DNA from: Granulosicoccus sp964390335
GTDB taxonomy: Bacteria; Pseudomonadota; Gammaproteobacteria; Granulosicoccales; Granulosicoccaceae
DNA length: 64,000 nt
Direction: 5' to 3'
NCBI GenBank assembly: GCA_964390335.1
Contig: CAYMHU010000001.1
Span: 124,001 to 188,000 of the forward strand
This document shows, piece by piece, positions 54,449-62,717 of this stretch. The position numbers and the translations under genes are program-made. The stretch's first letter is position 1. Each line of letters starts with the position of its first letter. The notes beneath the pieces were generated by a model, which was not told the DNA's origin, ran no database searches, and saw nothing but the letters and a program-made list of their open reading frames with translations.

Positions 54449-56527
54449 TTATGCATCCGGCTGTAGCTGAGACAACTCTGCAGTGCACGAACACAAGGCA
54501 TTGAGTTGTTTTAATAATGCTAAACGATTGTCGCGAGTTGCTTTATCGTCGGTGTTCACCATGACATCATCAAAAAACGTATCCACACTGGTACGCAGCT
54601 CGGATGTTTTCATCATGGCATTTTGATAATCGCGATTGCCAAGGTCACTCTCAATTTTAGGTTGTAGCGTTTGTATCGCTTCATATAACGCACGTTCCGC
54701 AGGCTCAACCAATAGCGCATCGTTAACTGGCGTATCGTCAAAGTCAGTTGCTTTCTTAAGAATATTACCCGAGCGCTTGCTGGCAGCTGCTAATGACTCT
54801 GCAGCATCTGTTGCACGGAACTGCTTAATGGCTGTTAGCCGTGCCATGATATCCATCGGATTACTGACCGACTTTGCCAACACGGCTTCAATAACATCAG
54901 GGCTAAAACCTTGGTCTTGCGCATAGCCTTTAAACCGTTCCAACACATATTCCAGAATGGATTCCGGCTGTAAATCGTTTGGTAAACGGTTGCCGTAACT
55001 GGCAATAGACTGTGCGATAAGTTCATCCAGATTAATGTCGCGTTGTTTTTCAATCAAGATGCGCACAATACCTAAAGCACAACGCCGCAAACCGAAGGGG
55101 TCCTTTGCACCCGATGGCTTCATGCCCAATCCGTATATACCCACTAAGGTGTCGATTTTATCTGCAATTGAGACAACCTGAGACACGCCATGTTCGGGTA
55201 GCACGCCACCTGCCTGCTTAGGAAAATAATGCTCTTCCATGGCAGCTGACACAGCTTCGCTATGGCCATCGCGGGCGGCATAATAACGTCCTGCAATGCC
55301 TTGCATCTTTGCAAGCTCTTTGACTATTTCAGTGTTTAAATCGCACTTACATAAACTGGCTGCAAGCGTGCTTTCATCGACTGACTCACCCAGTTGCTCG
55401 GCTAACCAACGACCGATTGCTTGCATGCGCGCAACCTTGTCAGCAACACTGCCCAACTTTTCCTGGAACAACAACGAATCTAAACTGGCTTGATGATCGC
55501 TGAGTTTTTTCTGCTTATCTTGATCCCAGAAAAACATCGTGTCAGCAAATCGAGGCCGGATAACCCGCTCGTTACCATCGATAACCGATTGCACTGAATG
55601 AGATTCCAAATTGGCAATAGTGATAAACGCAGGTAACAGCTCATCGTTTGAATCCAGCACCGCGTAATAGCGCTGATTCTCTTGCATCGTTTGAATTAAC
55701 GCCTCTTTGGGTATTTCTAAAAATTTATCTTCGAAGGTACCCGCCACAATCACCGGCCATTCAACCAATGCTGTGACTTCATCTAACAATGCAGTATCGG
55801 ACACAGCCGTACCACCCAACTCAGCTGCTTTCGCTTTTACCGCTTCATCAATGGCCTGTTTACGCTGCTCAAAACCGGGAATGACTTTATGCTTTGACAA
55901 TTGTTCTGCATAGGAGGATGCGTCATCCAGTTTGATGGGCTCAGGGCTGTGAAAGCGATGGCCTAGCGTGGTATTACTGGCGTTTAAATCAAACAAGCTG
56001 ATAGGCAACACTTGGGTGCCATGCATCGCAGTAAACCACACGACCGGACGCAAAAACTCATGGCTTTTATCAGCCCAACGCATACGTTTTGGCATGGGCA
56101 TGGTTTTAATCACATCAGGTATTGCCTGATCAATGATGTCGCTTAAACTTTTACCTGCTTGTACTGTGCTCACTACCAACCATTCACCCTTAGGTGTTTC
56201 AATGGTGCTGACATCGTCAAGCGTTGCATTGGCTGATTTTAAAAAACCTAATAGTGCCTTTGATGGCTCGCCGTCGGTGTAAGCCGCTTTTGCAGATGGG
56301 CCGCGTCTTTCAACGGTTTGATCGGCTTGCTTGTCACCCACTGCATTCCAGCTTGCAGCAATGCGGCGCGGCGTTGCGTATATCGTGGCGGCGCTATCTG
56401 TTAAACCAGCTTTTATCAATACGTCTGATATGGCTTTGCCAAGATGTTCGGCCATTGGCAACACGGAAGCTGCAGGCAAATCTTCGCAGCCTACTTCAAT
56501 CAGTAGTCCGGCGCGTGAATCAACCAT
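54449..56527 (-). CDS. glyS: Glycyl-tRNA synthetase beta subunit
   Basis: Beta subunit of the alpha2beta2 glycyl-tRNA synthetase; it carries tRNA-binding and HD-like domains. ATG 56527 is preceded by GGAGGTGAAGCAC and gives 692 residues beginning MVDSRAGLLIEVGCEDLP. Longer readings overlap deeply with glyQ. Conserved: ATPRRIAASW, RRGPSAKAAYTDGEPS, FLEIPKEALIQTMQENQRYY and GSVADKVARM, plus the C-terminal anticodon-binding part. The gene overlaps glyQ by 8 bases, so translation is coupled. Confidence 0.96.
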   Translation of the reverse strand: MVDSRAGLLIEVGCEDLPAASVLPMAEHLGKAISDVLIKAGLTDSAATIYATPRRIAASWNAVGDKQADQTVERRGPSAKAAYTDGEPSKALLGFLKSANATLDDVSTIETPKGEWLVVSTVQAGKSLSDIIDQAIPDVIKTMPMPKRMRWADKSHEFLRPVVWFTAMHGTQVLPISLFDLNASNTTLGHRFHSPEPIKLDDASSYAEQLSKHKVIPGFEQRKQAIDEAVKAKAAELGGTAVSDTALLDEVTALVEWPVIVAGTFEDKFLEIPKEALIQTMQENQRYYAVLDSNDELLPAFITIANLESHSVQSVIDGNERVIRPRFADTMFFWDQDKQKKLSDHQASLDSLLFQEKLGSVADKVARMQAIGRWLAEQLGESVDESTLAASLCKCDLNTEIVKELAKMQGIAGRYYAARDGHSEAVSAAMEEHYFPKQAGGVLPEHGVSQVVSIADKIDTLVGIYGLGMKPSGAKDPFGLRRCALGIVRILIEKQRDINLDELIAQSIASYGNRLPNDLQPESILEYVLERFKGYAQDQGFSPDVIEAVLAKSVSNPMDIMARLTAIKQFRATDAAESLAAASKRSGNILKKATDFDDTPVNDALLVEPAERALYEAIQTLQPKIESDLGNRDYQNAMMKTSELRTSVDTFFDDVMVNTDDKATRDNRLALLKQLNALCSCTAELSQLQPDA

Positions 56528-57449
56528 GTGCTTCACCTCCTTCCGGCTTAAGCAACGGAAAACCCATGGCCTCTCGCCGAGCGTAATAGCTTTCTGCCAC
56601 CTGGCGCGACAAGGTGCGCACGCGCAAGATATAGCGTTGTCGTTCAGTGACTGACAACGCATGCCGTGCGTCTAATAAATTAAATGAATGCGACGCTCTA
56701 AGCACTTGCTCATAGGCTGGCAATGGCAGGTCCAACTCGCACAGTCGCGCGCATTCTTTCTCGCAGACATCGAATGCTGCATATAAAGCATCAACATCGG
56801 CGTGTTCAAAATTGTATGCCGACTGCTCTACTTCATTTTGATGAAACACATCACCATACGTTACTGTGCCATTTGCCGAAGTTCCCCAAACCAAATCGTA
56901 AACACTTTCCACTTGCTGGATATACATTGCAAGGCGTTCAATACCATACGCCAGCTCACCGAGTACCGGCTTGCACGCAAGCCCGCCGCATTGTTGAAAG
57001 TAGGTATATTGAGTGACTTCCATGCCATTCAACCAGACTTCCCAACCTAAACCCCAAGCACCGAGTGTTGGCGATTCCCAGTTATCTTCAACAAATCGCA
57101 CATCGTGCTCGAGTAGGTCAAAACCCAGTGCGCTTAACGAACCTAAATACAGGTCCTGCATATTCTCGGGCGAGGGCTTCATTGCCACCTGGAATTGGTA
57201 ATAGTGTTGCAGGCGATTCGGGTTATCCCCGTACCGGCCATCGGTTGGGCGTCGCGATGCTTGCGTATGACACGCGTTCCAAGGCTCCGGGCCAATGGAG
57301 CGTAGAAAGGTTGAGCTGTGGAATGTGCCAGCGCCCATTTCCATGTCGTAGGGCTGCTGCACAATGCAGCCTTGCTCGGACCAGTACTGCTGCAAAAGCG
57401 CAATCATGCCCTGAAATGTTTTTACATCGTGCTGCTGAGCGACGCTCAC
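56520..57449 (-). CDS. glyQ: Glycyl-tRNA synthetase alpha subunit
   Basis: Catalytic class II subunit. 309 residues. FQGMIALLQQYWSEQGCIVQ, QPYDMEMGAGTFHSSTFLRS, GPEPWNACHTQASRRPTDGR, YGDNPNRLQHYYQFQVAMKP, then ATLGAWGLGWEVWLNGMEVTQ-like PTLGAWGLGWEVWLNGMEVT and FTYFQQCGGLACKPVLGELA are all near-identical family blocks. It heads the operon glyQ-glyS-gmhB-plsC. Divergent from glnA across 282 bp. Confidence 0.97.
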   Translation of the reverse strand: MSVAQQHDVKTFQGMIALLQQYWSEQGCIVQQPYDMEMGAGTFHSSTFLRSIGPEPWNACHTQASRRPTDGRYGDNPNRLQHYYQFQVAMKPSPENMQDLYLGSLSALGFDLLEHDVRFVEDNWESPTLGAWGLGWEVWLNGMEVTQYTYFQQCGGLACKPVLGELAYGIERLAMYIQQVESVYDLVWGTSANGTVTYGDVFHQNEVEQSAYNFEHADVDALYAAFDVCEKECARLCELDLPLPAYEQVLRASHSFNLLDARHALSVTERQRYILRVRTLSRQVAESYYARREAMGFPLLKPEGGEAHG

Positions 57450-57731
57450 TGATGATTCTCCGAATCGTTCTTAATGCAAGACACACAGTTTACTGGACAC
57501 ATACCGATGTTGCGGCGATTTTTGTGCTTTAAACGAACTGTTACAGCACAACTGCTAAGCGCTGACTGATGGTATTCAGACAGTTTTCAGATAAACTGAT
57601 TGGTCACATTCACAGCGTCAAATCATGCGGCGTCCCCATAATACAGCACACCATTTCGGCGCTCGCCATACTGGGGTGAATGATCTAACATTATGATTCT
57701 AAAAGACTTATAAGTAAGGGCTTGCCAAATT

Positions 57732-59144
57732 ATGTTGTCTGCACATGATGTACTACAAGCGATTGAAGATAACGAAGTCAGGTTCGTTGATTTCCGATTC
57801 ACCGATCCGCGCGGCAAAGAAATGCATTTCTCGATGCCTGCCAGCCAGGTGGACGAAGGTACATTTGAGGAAGGCAATATGTTTGACGGCTCTTCAATTG
57901 ATGGCTGGAAGGGCATTAATACATCGGACATGATCATGATGCCCGACGTATCAACCGCGGTGCTCGACCCCTTCATGGAAGAGCGAACCTTGAACGTTCG
58001 TTGCGATATTGTTGAGCCGGATACCATGCAAGGGTACCAGCGCGATCCACGCACTATTGCGAAACGTGCCGAAGCTTACTTGCAGCAAACCGGCATTGCC
58101 GATCAAGCCTTCTTTGGCCCGGAACCAGAGTTTTTCATTTTCGACAACGTTCGGTGGAAAACCGATATGAGCGGCATGAGCTACGCCATCAACTCGGACG
58201 AAGCCAGCTGGAACTCAAACGCTAAAATGGATGGTGGCAACATTGGTCACCGTCCTGGAGTGAAAGGCGGCTACTTTCCAGTGCCACCCGTTGATTCTCT
58301 GGCTGATTTGCGCGCCACCATGTGTTTACTCCTGGAACAAATGGGTGTTGAAGTTGAAGTGCATCATCATGAAGTGGCAACGGCAGGTCAGTGCGAAATC
58401 GGCACTAAATACGATACGCTGGTTAAGCGTGCTGATAGCGTGCAAACCCTTAAATACGTGGTGCATAACGTTGCGCACCAGTATGGTCGTACCGCGACGT
58501 TTATGCCTAAACCCATCGTGGGTGACAACGGCAGTGGTATGCACGTGCACCAATCGTTGTTTAAAGGTGGCGAGAACCTGTTCGCTGGCGATCACTACGG
58601 TGGTTTGTCTGAAACTGCGTTGTTCTATATTGGCGGTGTTATCAAACACGCACATGCAATCAATGCATTCTCCAACGCCTCCACTAACAGCTACAAGCGG
58701 TTGGTTCCGGGATTTGAAGCGCCCGTTATGCTTGCCTACTCTGCACGCAACCGTTCGGCATCCGTGCGAATTCCATGGGTTTCAAGCCAAAAAGCACGTC
58801 GAATTGAAGTGCGTTTCCCTGACCCAACAGGCAACCCATACTTCACGTTTTCTGCATTAATGATGGCGGGCCTTGATGGTATTAAAAACAAAATCCACCC
58901 AGGTGGTGCAATAGATAAAGACCTGTATAACCTACCTCCCGAAGAAGATGCAATGATTCCTAAGGTGGCTAGCTCGCTTGACCAAGCACTGGAAGGATTG
59001 AATAACGATCGAGAATTTTTAACTGCCGGTGGTGTGTTCACCAATGAACAGATAGATGCGTATATTGAACTGAAGATGGAAGAAGTGACTCGCTTGCGCA
59101 TGTCGACTCATCCGGTTGAGTTTGATATGTATTATTCGCTATAA
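57732..59144 (+). CDS. glnA: Glutamine synthetase type I
   Basis: ATP-dependent condensation of glutamate and ammonia to glutamine, a dodecamer in the cytoplasm. 470 residues. FFGPEPEFFIFD, DNGSGMHVHQS, NSYKRLVPGFEAPV, RNRSASVRIP and VRFPDPTGNPYFTFSA are hallmark. The adenylylation Tyr lies in IDKDLYNLPPEE, so GlnE control is expected. No GCAC-N7-GTGC NtrC site or clean sigma-54 box is visible in the 282-bp upstream region. A second, eukaryotic-type GS (GSII) lies 1.2 kb downstream. Confidence 0.97.
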   Translation: MLSAHDVLQAIEDNEVRFVDFRFTDPRGKEMHFSMPASQVDEGTFEEGNMFDGSSIDGWKGINTSDMIMMPDVSTAVLDPFMEERTLNVRCDIVEPDTMQGYQRDPRTIAKRAEAYLQQTGIADQAFFGPEPEFFIFDNVRWKTDMSGMSYAINSDEASWNSNAKMDGGNIGHRPGVKGGYFPVPPVDSLADLRATMCLLLEQMGVEVEVHHHEVATAGQCEIGTKYDTLVKRADSVQTLKYVVHNVAHQYGRTATFMPKPIVGDNGSGMHVHQSLFKGGENLFAGDHYGGLSETALFYIGGVIKHAHAINAFSNASTNSYKRLVPGFEAPVMLAYSARNRSASVRIPWVSSQKARRIEVRFPDPTGNPYFTFSALMMAGLDGIKNKIHPGGAIDKDLYNLPPEEDAMIPKVASSLDQALEGLNNDREFLTAGGVFTNEQIDAYIELKMEEVTRLRMSTHPVEFDMYYSL

Positions 59145-59170
59145 CTGAGCCGTGTTAACCATGTAATCGC

Positions 59171-60115
59171 TTAAAACTCCTTAAGCACCCTAATCAACGC
59201 GGCAGCCGATTCTGGCCGATCAGCAGAGTTCTTACTAAGGCACTGCATAGCAAGAGCCTCAAGAATCTTTGGCACCGCGGCATCAGTAACGTCCGATGGT
59301 TTTGGTGGTACATCGTGCAACGTGCTTTGTATAACTTCATCAATCATTTCTCCCATAATCGGGGTACGGCCAGTAAGCGCTTCGTATAACAACACACCCA
59401 GACCATAGATATCTGAGCGAAAGTCGATATCCGGCGCCCGCTCAATTTGTTCAGGCGACATGTACAGCACAGTACCTTGCAACTTCTGGTAGCCCGTGAT
59501 GCTGATATGCTCTTCACTGTTTTGCGCATCACTTTCATCGAGCTGATCCTGCTTGCCGTCCTTGTCCCAGACTTTGGCCAAGCCCCAGTCAAGCAGTAGC
59601 ACTTCACCGTATGCACCGATGAGTACGTTTTCCGGTTTGATATCACGATGCAGTACACCCATGGAGTGCGCGTACTCAAGTGCATAAGCCACCTGAATAA
59701 TAATATTGACGAGCTGACTCAGATCGTAGCGCTCGCGGTAATCAAAAATTTCACGCAAGGTATAGCCATGCACCAACTTCATCGTGAAGTAGTAGTGACC
59801 CTTTTTATTACGACCCAGCTCATAAGTGGGCACAGTGTTGGGGTGTTGCAACATGGCCGACACTCTGGCCTCACGCAGTAGACGTGTTTGCTCTACATCA
59901 TCATCAGCAAACTCAGGCAACAATGACTTGTAACAAATGACCCGGTTGAGGTGCAGATCCTTGCAAGATTGAATCAGCGATTTACCACCGCGCGCAATCG
60001 TCTTGAAATATGCATACCGGAAATTAGGATCGGGTTTCTGCGCCAGTTCCTTATCGGTTTGCTCCAGCAACAACGGTTGTTTTTCGGGTAATTTCAGTTT
60101 CGGATATTCGCTCAT
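59171..60115 (-). CDS. Serine/threonine protein kinase, DWG variant
   Basis: 314 residues. Kinase motifs in order: degenerate glycine loop (IARGGKSLIQSCKD), Lys in VICYKSLL, HRDIKPENVLI (catalytic loop, about 156-166), LLDWGLAKVW (DWG in place of DFG), GTVLYMSPEQIERAPDIDFR, DIYGLGVLLYEALTGRTPI and a C-terminal lobe tail. No extracytoplasmic part or membrane helix is seen, so it is cytoplasmic. It sits between glnA and glnII on the opposite strand, convergent with glnA (26 bp), and may sense or act on nitrogen metabolism, which is inference only. Active Asp and Lys are present, so catalysis is plausible. Confidence 0.87.
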   Translation of the reverse strand: MSEYPKLKLPEKQPLLLEQTDKELAQKPDPNFRYAYFKTIARGGKSLIQSCKDLHLNRVICYKSLLPEFADDDVEQTRLLREARVSAMLQHPNTVPTYELGRNKKGHYYFTMKLVHGYTLREIFDYRERYDLSQLVNIIIQVAYALEYAHSMGVLHRDIKPENVLIGAYGEVLLLDWGLAKVWDKDGKQDQLDESDAQNSEEHISITGYQKLQGTVLYMSPEQIERAPDIDFRSDIYGLGVLLYEALTGRTPIMGEMIDEVIQSTLHDVPPKPSDVTDAAVPKILEALAMQCLSKNSADRPESAAALIRVLKEF

Positions 60116-60224
60116 TTCAGCTACCGATAACGGACTCTAACGAATCATAACTTCAGTATATTCCAGCCAGACGCCTAGCGTGCAACGGTATTATCACCAA
60201 ATTCTTGCATCATAAGGGATCGAA

Positions 60225-60241
60225 CGCACTCATAAGGTGCG
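60225..60241. promoter_or_regulatory. NtrC-type binding site upstream of glnII
   Basis: CGCACTCATAAGGTGCG has the GCAC-N7-GTGC dyad of NtrC sites (GCAC 60226-60229, GTGC 60237-60240). It lies 134 bases before the glnII start. A poor sigma-54-like TTGAACAGGCCGTTGC lies at 60311-60326, with TTGC but GA where GG is expected. Confidence 0.6.
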
Positions 60242-60374
60242 TAAATTGACGCTAATTCTAGCCAATTCGGTCAATAGCCTTATGATTTTTGCTAAAGATA
60301 CGCTTAATCCTTGAACAGGCCGTTGCGGATACTTTAGACTTGCAACCTTTGAAATTTGAGCTACGAGGATATCG

Positions 60375-61385
60375 ATGAAAAGCAAGTTGGAATACATCTG
60401 GCTGGACGGCTACGAGCCGACCCAAAGCCTTCGCAGTAAAACCATGGTGAGATCTAACTTCGGTGGCAAACTCGAAGAGTGCCCGATGTGGTCTTTCGAT
60501 GGTAGCTCCACCGAACAAGCAGAAGGCGACGACTCAGACTGCTTACTTAAGCCTGTCGCAATCATTCCTGATCCTGACCGCAAGAACAGCTTCCTGGTCA
60601 TGACTGAAGTACTGAACGCTGATGGTTCTCCACATGCATCAAATGGTCGTGCGACTATCGAAGAAGATGATGATGATTTCTGGTTCGGCTTCGAACAGGA
60701 ATACTTCCTGATTAACACCGCCACTAACTTACCTTTAGGATTTCCCGAGAATGGTTTTCCACGACCACAAGGTCCTTACTACTGTTCAGTCGGTGGCGCC
60801 AACGCTTTCGGCCGCGAGATCGTAGAAGAGCATCTGGATATGTGCCTGGAAGCAGGTTTAAATGTTGAAGGTATCAACGCCGAAGTAGCTGCAGGCCAGT
60901 GGGAATATCAGATCTTTGCAAAAGGCGCAAAGCAAGCTGGTGATGAAATCTGGCTGGCTCGTTACCTACTTGAACGTACCGCAGAAAAGTATGGCGTAGC
61001 CGTAGACTTACACCCTAAGCCACTTGGCGATACTGACTGGAACGGTTCAGGCATGCACGCTAACTTTTCAAATACTGCGATGCGTGAAGCTGGCGACGAA
61101 TCCGTGTTCAACAAGATCTGTGAAGAATTCGGTAAAAACATTATGCGCCACATTAGCGTTTACGGTGCCGACAACGATCAGCGTTTGACTGGTAAGCACG
61201 AAACTCAGTCTATTGACCAGTTCAGCTATGGTGTATCAGATCGTGGTGCTTCTATCCGGATTCCGGTAGGCACTATTGAAGACGGTTGGAAAGGACGTCT
61301 AGAAGATCGTCGTCCTGCATCGAATGCAGATCCTTATAAGGTTGCTGCTGCGATTATCAAGACAACAACTGAAGGATTGAGCTAA
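60375..61385 (+). CDS. glnII: Glutamine synthetase type II (GSII, eukaryote-type)
   Basis: 336 residues, the GSII size. WLDGYEPTQSLRSKTM, EECPMWSFDGSSTEQAEGDD, CLLKPVAIIPDPDRKNSFLV and GPYYCSVGGANAFGREIVE are diagnostic of GSII. NGSGMHANFSN, TGKHETQSIDQFSYGVSDRG and DGWKGRLEDRRPASNADPY form the active site. It makes glutamine without adenylylation (no KxLYxLPPEE motif). ATG 60375 has GAGG 6-10 bases upstream. It is downstream of a dyad matching the NtrC site, so nitrogen starvation is a likely inducer. GSII is best known from rhizobia and actinobacteria, so its presence beside glnA here is notable. Confidence 0.95.
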   Translation: MKSKLEYIWLDGYEPTQSLRSKTMVRSNFGGKLEECPMWSFDGSSTEQAEGDDSDCLLKPVAIIPDPDRKNSFLVMTEVLNADGSPHASNGRATIEEDDDDFWFGFEQEYFLINTATNLPLGFPENGFPRPQGPYYCSVGGANAFGREIVEEHLDMCLEAGLNVEGINAEVAAGQWEYQIFAKGAKQAGDEIWLARYLLERTAEKYGVAVDLHPKPLGDTDWNGSGMHANFSNTAMREAGDESVFNKICEEFGKNIMRHISVYGADNDQRLTGKHETQSIDQFSYGVSDRGASIRIPVGTIEDGWKGRLEDRRPASNADPYKVAAAIIKTTTEGLS

Positions 61386-61400
61386 TCGTTCAGCCTCGAA

Positions 61401-61426
61401 TGTAATGCAAACGAATTTGCATTACA
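61401..61426 (+). repeat. Perfect 11-bp hairpin after glnII
   Basis: TGTAATGCAAA (61401-61411) and TTTGCATTACA (61416-61426) are exactly complementary around a CGAA loop, 15 bases after the glnII stop. There is no T-run behind it. Confidence 0.75.
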
Positions 61427-61452
61427 GCGTGTAACGTAGCTCATTCAAGCAG

Positions 61453-61474
61453 CCAACCAGCCACTGCTGGTTGG
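61453..61474 (+). repeat. Perfect 9-bp hairpin in the glnII 3' region
   Basis: CCAACCAGC (61453-61461) pairs with GCTGGTTGG (61466-61474) around CACT. It is the second of three consecutive hairpins. Confidence 0.75.
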
Positions 61475-61487
61475 TGATGGTTGTCAC

Positions 61488-61514
61488 AAAAAGCCCTGTT
61501 TATCGGGGCTTTTT
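61488..61514 (+). terminator. Rho-independent terminator of glnII
   Basis: AAAAAGCCC (61488-61496) pairs with GGGCTTTTT (61506-61514), giving a stem whose 3' arm ends in five T. It is the third hairpin after glnII and probably ends that transcript; the A-rich 5' arm makes it bidirectional. Confidence 0.85.
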
Positions 61515-61580
61515 GCGTTATACACCTAGTGAAAACCACATGTTTGGCCGATATACCTACCGAATACAGTGGTTTTAGAT

Positions 61581-62246
61581 ATGCCAAAGCAAGCATTTGC
61601 CAGTTTCAACTTAATCCGTAGCGCCCGCACCCAACTGGGTTCGCTGGCATTGTTGGGCTGCGCATACCTATTGATGGCAGCATCCCCTGTTGATGCCGGC
61701 ATTTATAAATCAATCGGCCCCAATGGCGAAATCATCTTTACAGATCAACCCTACGAAGCCACCGAAACAGTCAAAGATAAGGTCAGCACGCAAACCAGCA
61801 ATAGCGAAGCGTTGGCTGCAAAGAATCTGTCACCAGAGGCGCAAGACGCCTACGAGGTGGAAGACTGGAGCGTTCCAACCGAAGACGTTATTTCGCTAAC
61901 CCCTGACCCAATAGCGCCTCCGGCTGCCGCCATGCCGTTTGAAGACGATGAACCTGAGGTAATACGTGTTAGCCGCGTTGATATTCTATCGCCGGTACAC
62001 GATGCCATTTTTTCAAACCCCGACGCCAAGTGGATTGAGTTTCAATCGTACCCAATGCCCATTAATGAAACCGGCTTAACAGCCGAACTGTGGATGAATA
62101 ACCAGAAAGTCTCCAGCTCCAACACGTTTATGTTGCGCATGCCGTCCCAGCCAGCTGGTTCGCATACCTTGCAGGTAAAGTTGGTTGATGCGGACGGGCG
62201 GTTGTTCATGCAATCAACAGCAATTCAAGTACACACCACAAACTAA
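61581..62246 (+). CDS. DUF4124 domain periplasmic protein
   Basis: 221 residues from ATG 61581; a GTG at 61569 is alternative. A signal sequence (LALLGCAYLLMAASPVDA) leads to the DUF4124 block at about 39-60 (GIYKSIGPNGEIIFTDQPYE), and a C-terminal Ig-like sandwich (about 130-220: VDILSPVHDAIFSNPDAKWI, LTAELWMNNQKVSSSNTFML, SHTLQVKLVDADGRLFMQST). In many gammaproteobacteria a DUF4124 gene lies between glnA and ntrB, as here. Function is unknown, probably periplasmic. Confidence 0.85.
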   Translation: MPKQAFASFNLIRSARTQLGSLALLGCAYLLMAASPVDAGIYKSIGPNGEIIFTDQPYEATETVKDKVSTQTSNSEALAAKNLSPEAQDAYEVEDWSVPTEDVISLTPDPIAPPAAAMPFEDDEPEVIRVSRVDILSPVHDAIFSNPDAKWIEFQSYPMPINETGLTAELWMNNQKVSSSNTFMLRMPSQPAGSHTLQVKLVDADGRLFMQSTAIQVHTTN

Positions 62247-62717
62247 ACCGGCTGGCCAGTAGGTCAACACGTTTTATTAACCGCAAGTCTTTTCTACTGC
62301 TTACAACTAATAGTTTGTACGACAAGTGGAAGCACTGATCTTGTCGGACCCGTTTATTTCGCTGAGTACCGTTCTTATGAAATTTTTACTTGGCGAAAAA
62401 TACTGGAAGACAAAATTGTATCGCTCTGACTTACTCGGCTGATTACTGAGCTTGGGCGCTCGAGGCTGAGCGCTCTATCGACCTACCCCTATTTGTCCTC
62501 CGGACATTACCGCACTGCCCTCTGACGACAAATGTCTCATTGCGCACTAATTTTGTGCATTTTTTTGCACCAATGCACTATCATGGTTCGATTGTATTGG
62601 CAAAATCCAGCGCCACGCTCTGGCTATCTTATTGATTTTAATGTAGTTATGGTCTCTAAAAGCACGGATCTCATGCCAAACGAATAAGGTTCAAGATTTG
62701 CACCATGAGATATAGAG
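62247..62717. promoter_or_regulatory. 471-bp ntrB upstream region with tandem NtrC sites
   Basis: No gene. Site 1: GCAC TAATTTT GTGC (62544-62558), a perfect GCAC-N7-GTGC dyad. Site 2: GCAC TATCATG GTTC (62575-62589), one mismatch in the second half. Centres are 31 bp apart, close to three helical turns, which suits cooperative binding of NtrC dimers on one face of the DNA. A possible sigma-54 core TGGCTATCTTATTGA is at 62621-62635 (GG-N10-GA; GC expected). Confidence 0.6.

Noticed and set aside
57601..57615. Sigma-54-like TGGTCACATTCACAG upstream of glnA
   Set aside because: The distance between GG and GC is 11 rather than 10 bases and the TTGC element is absent.
62599..62611. Sigma-54-like GGCAAAATCCAGC upstream of ntrB
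   Set aside because: Only 9 bases lie between GG and GC; the candidate at 62621 has the right spacing.
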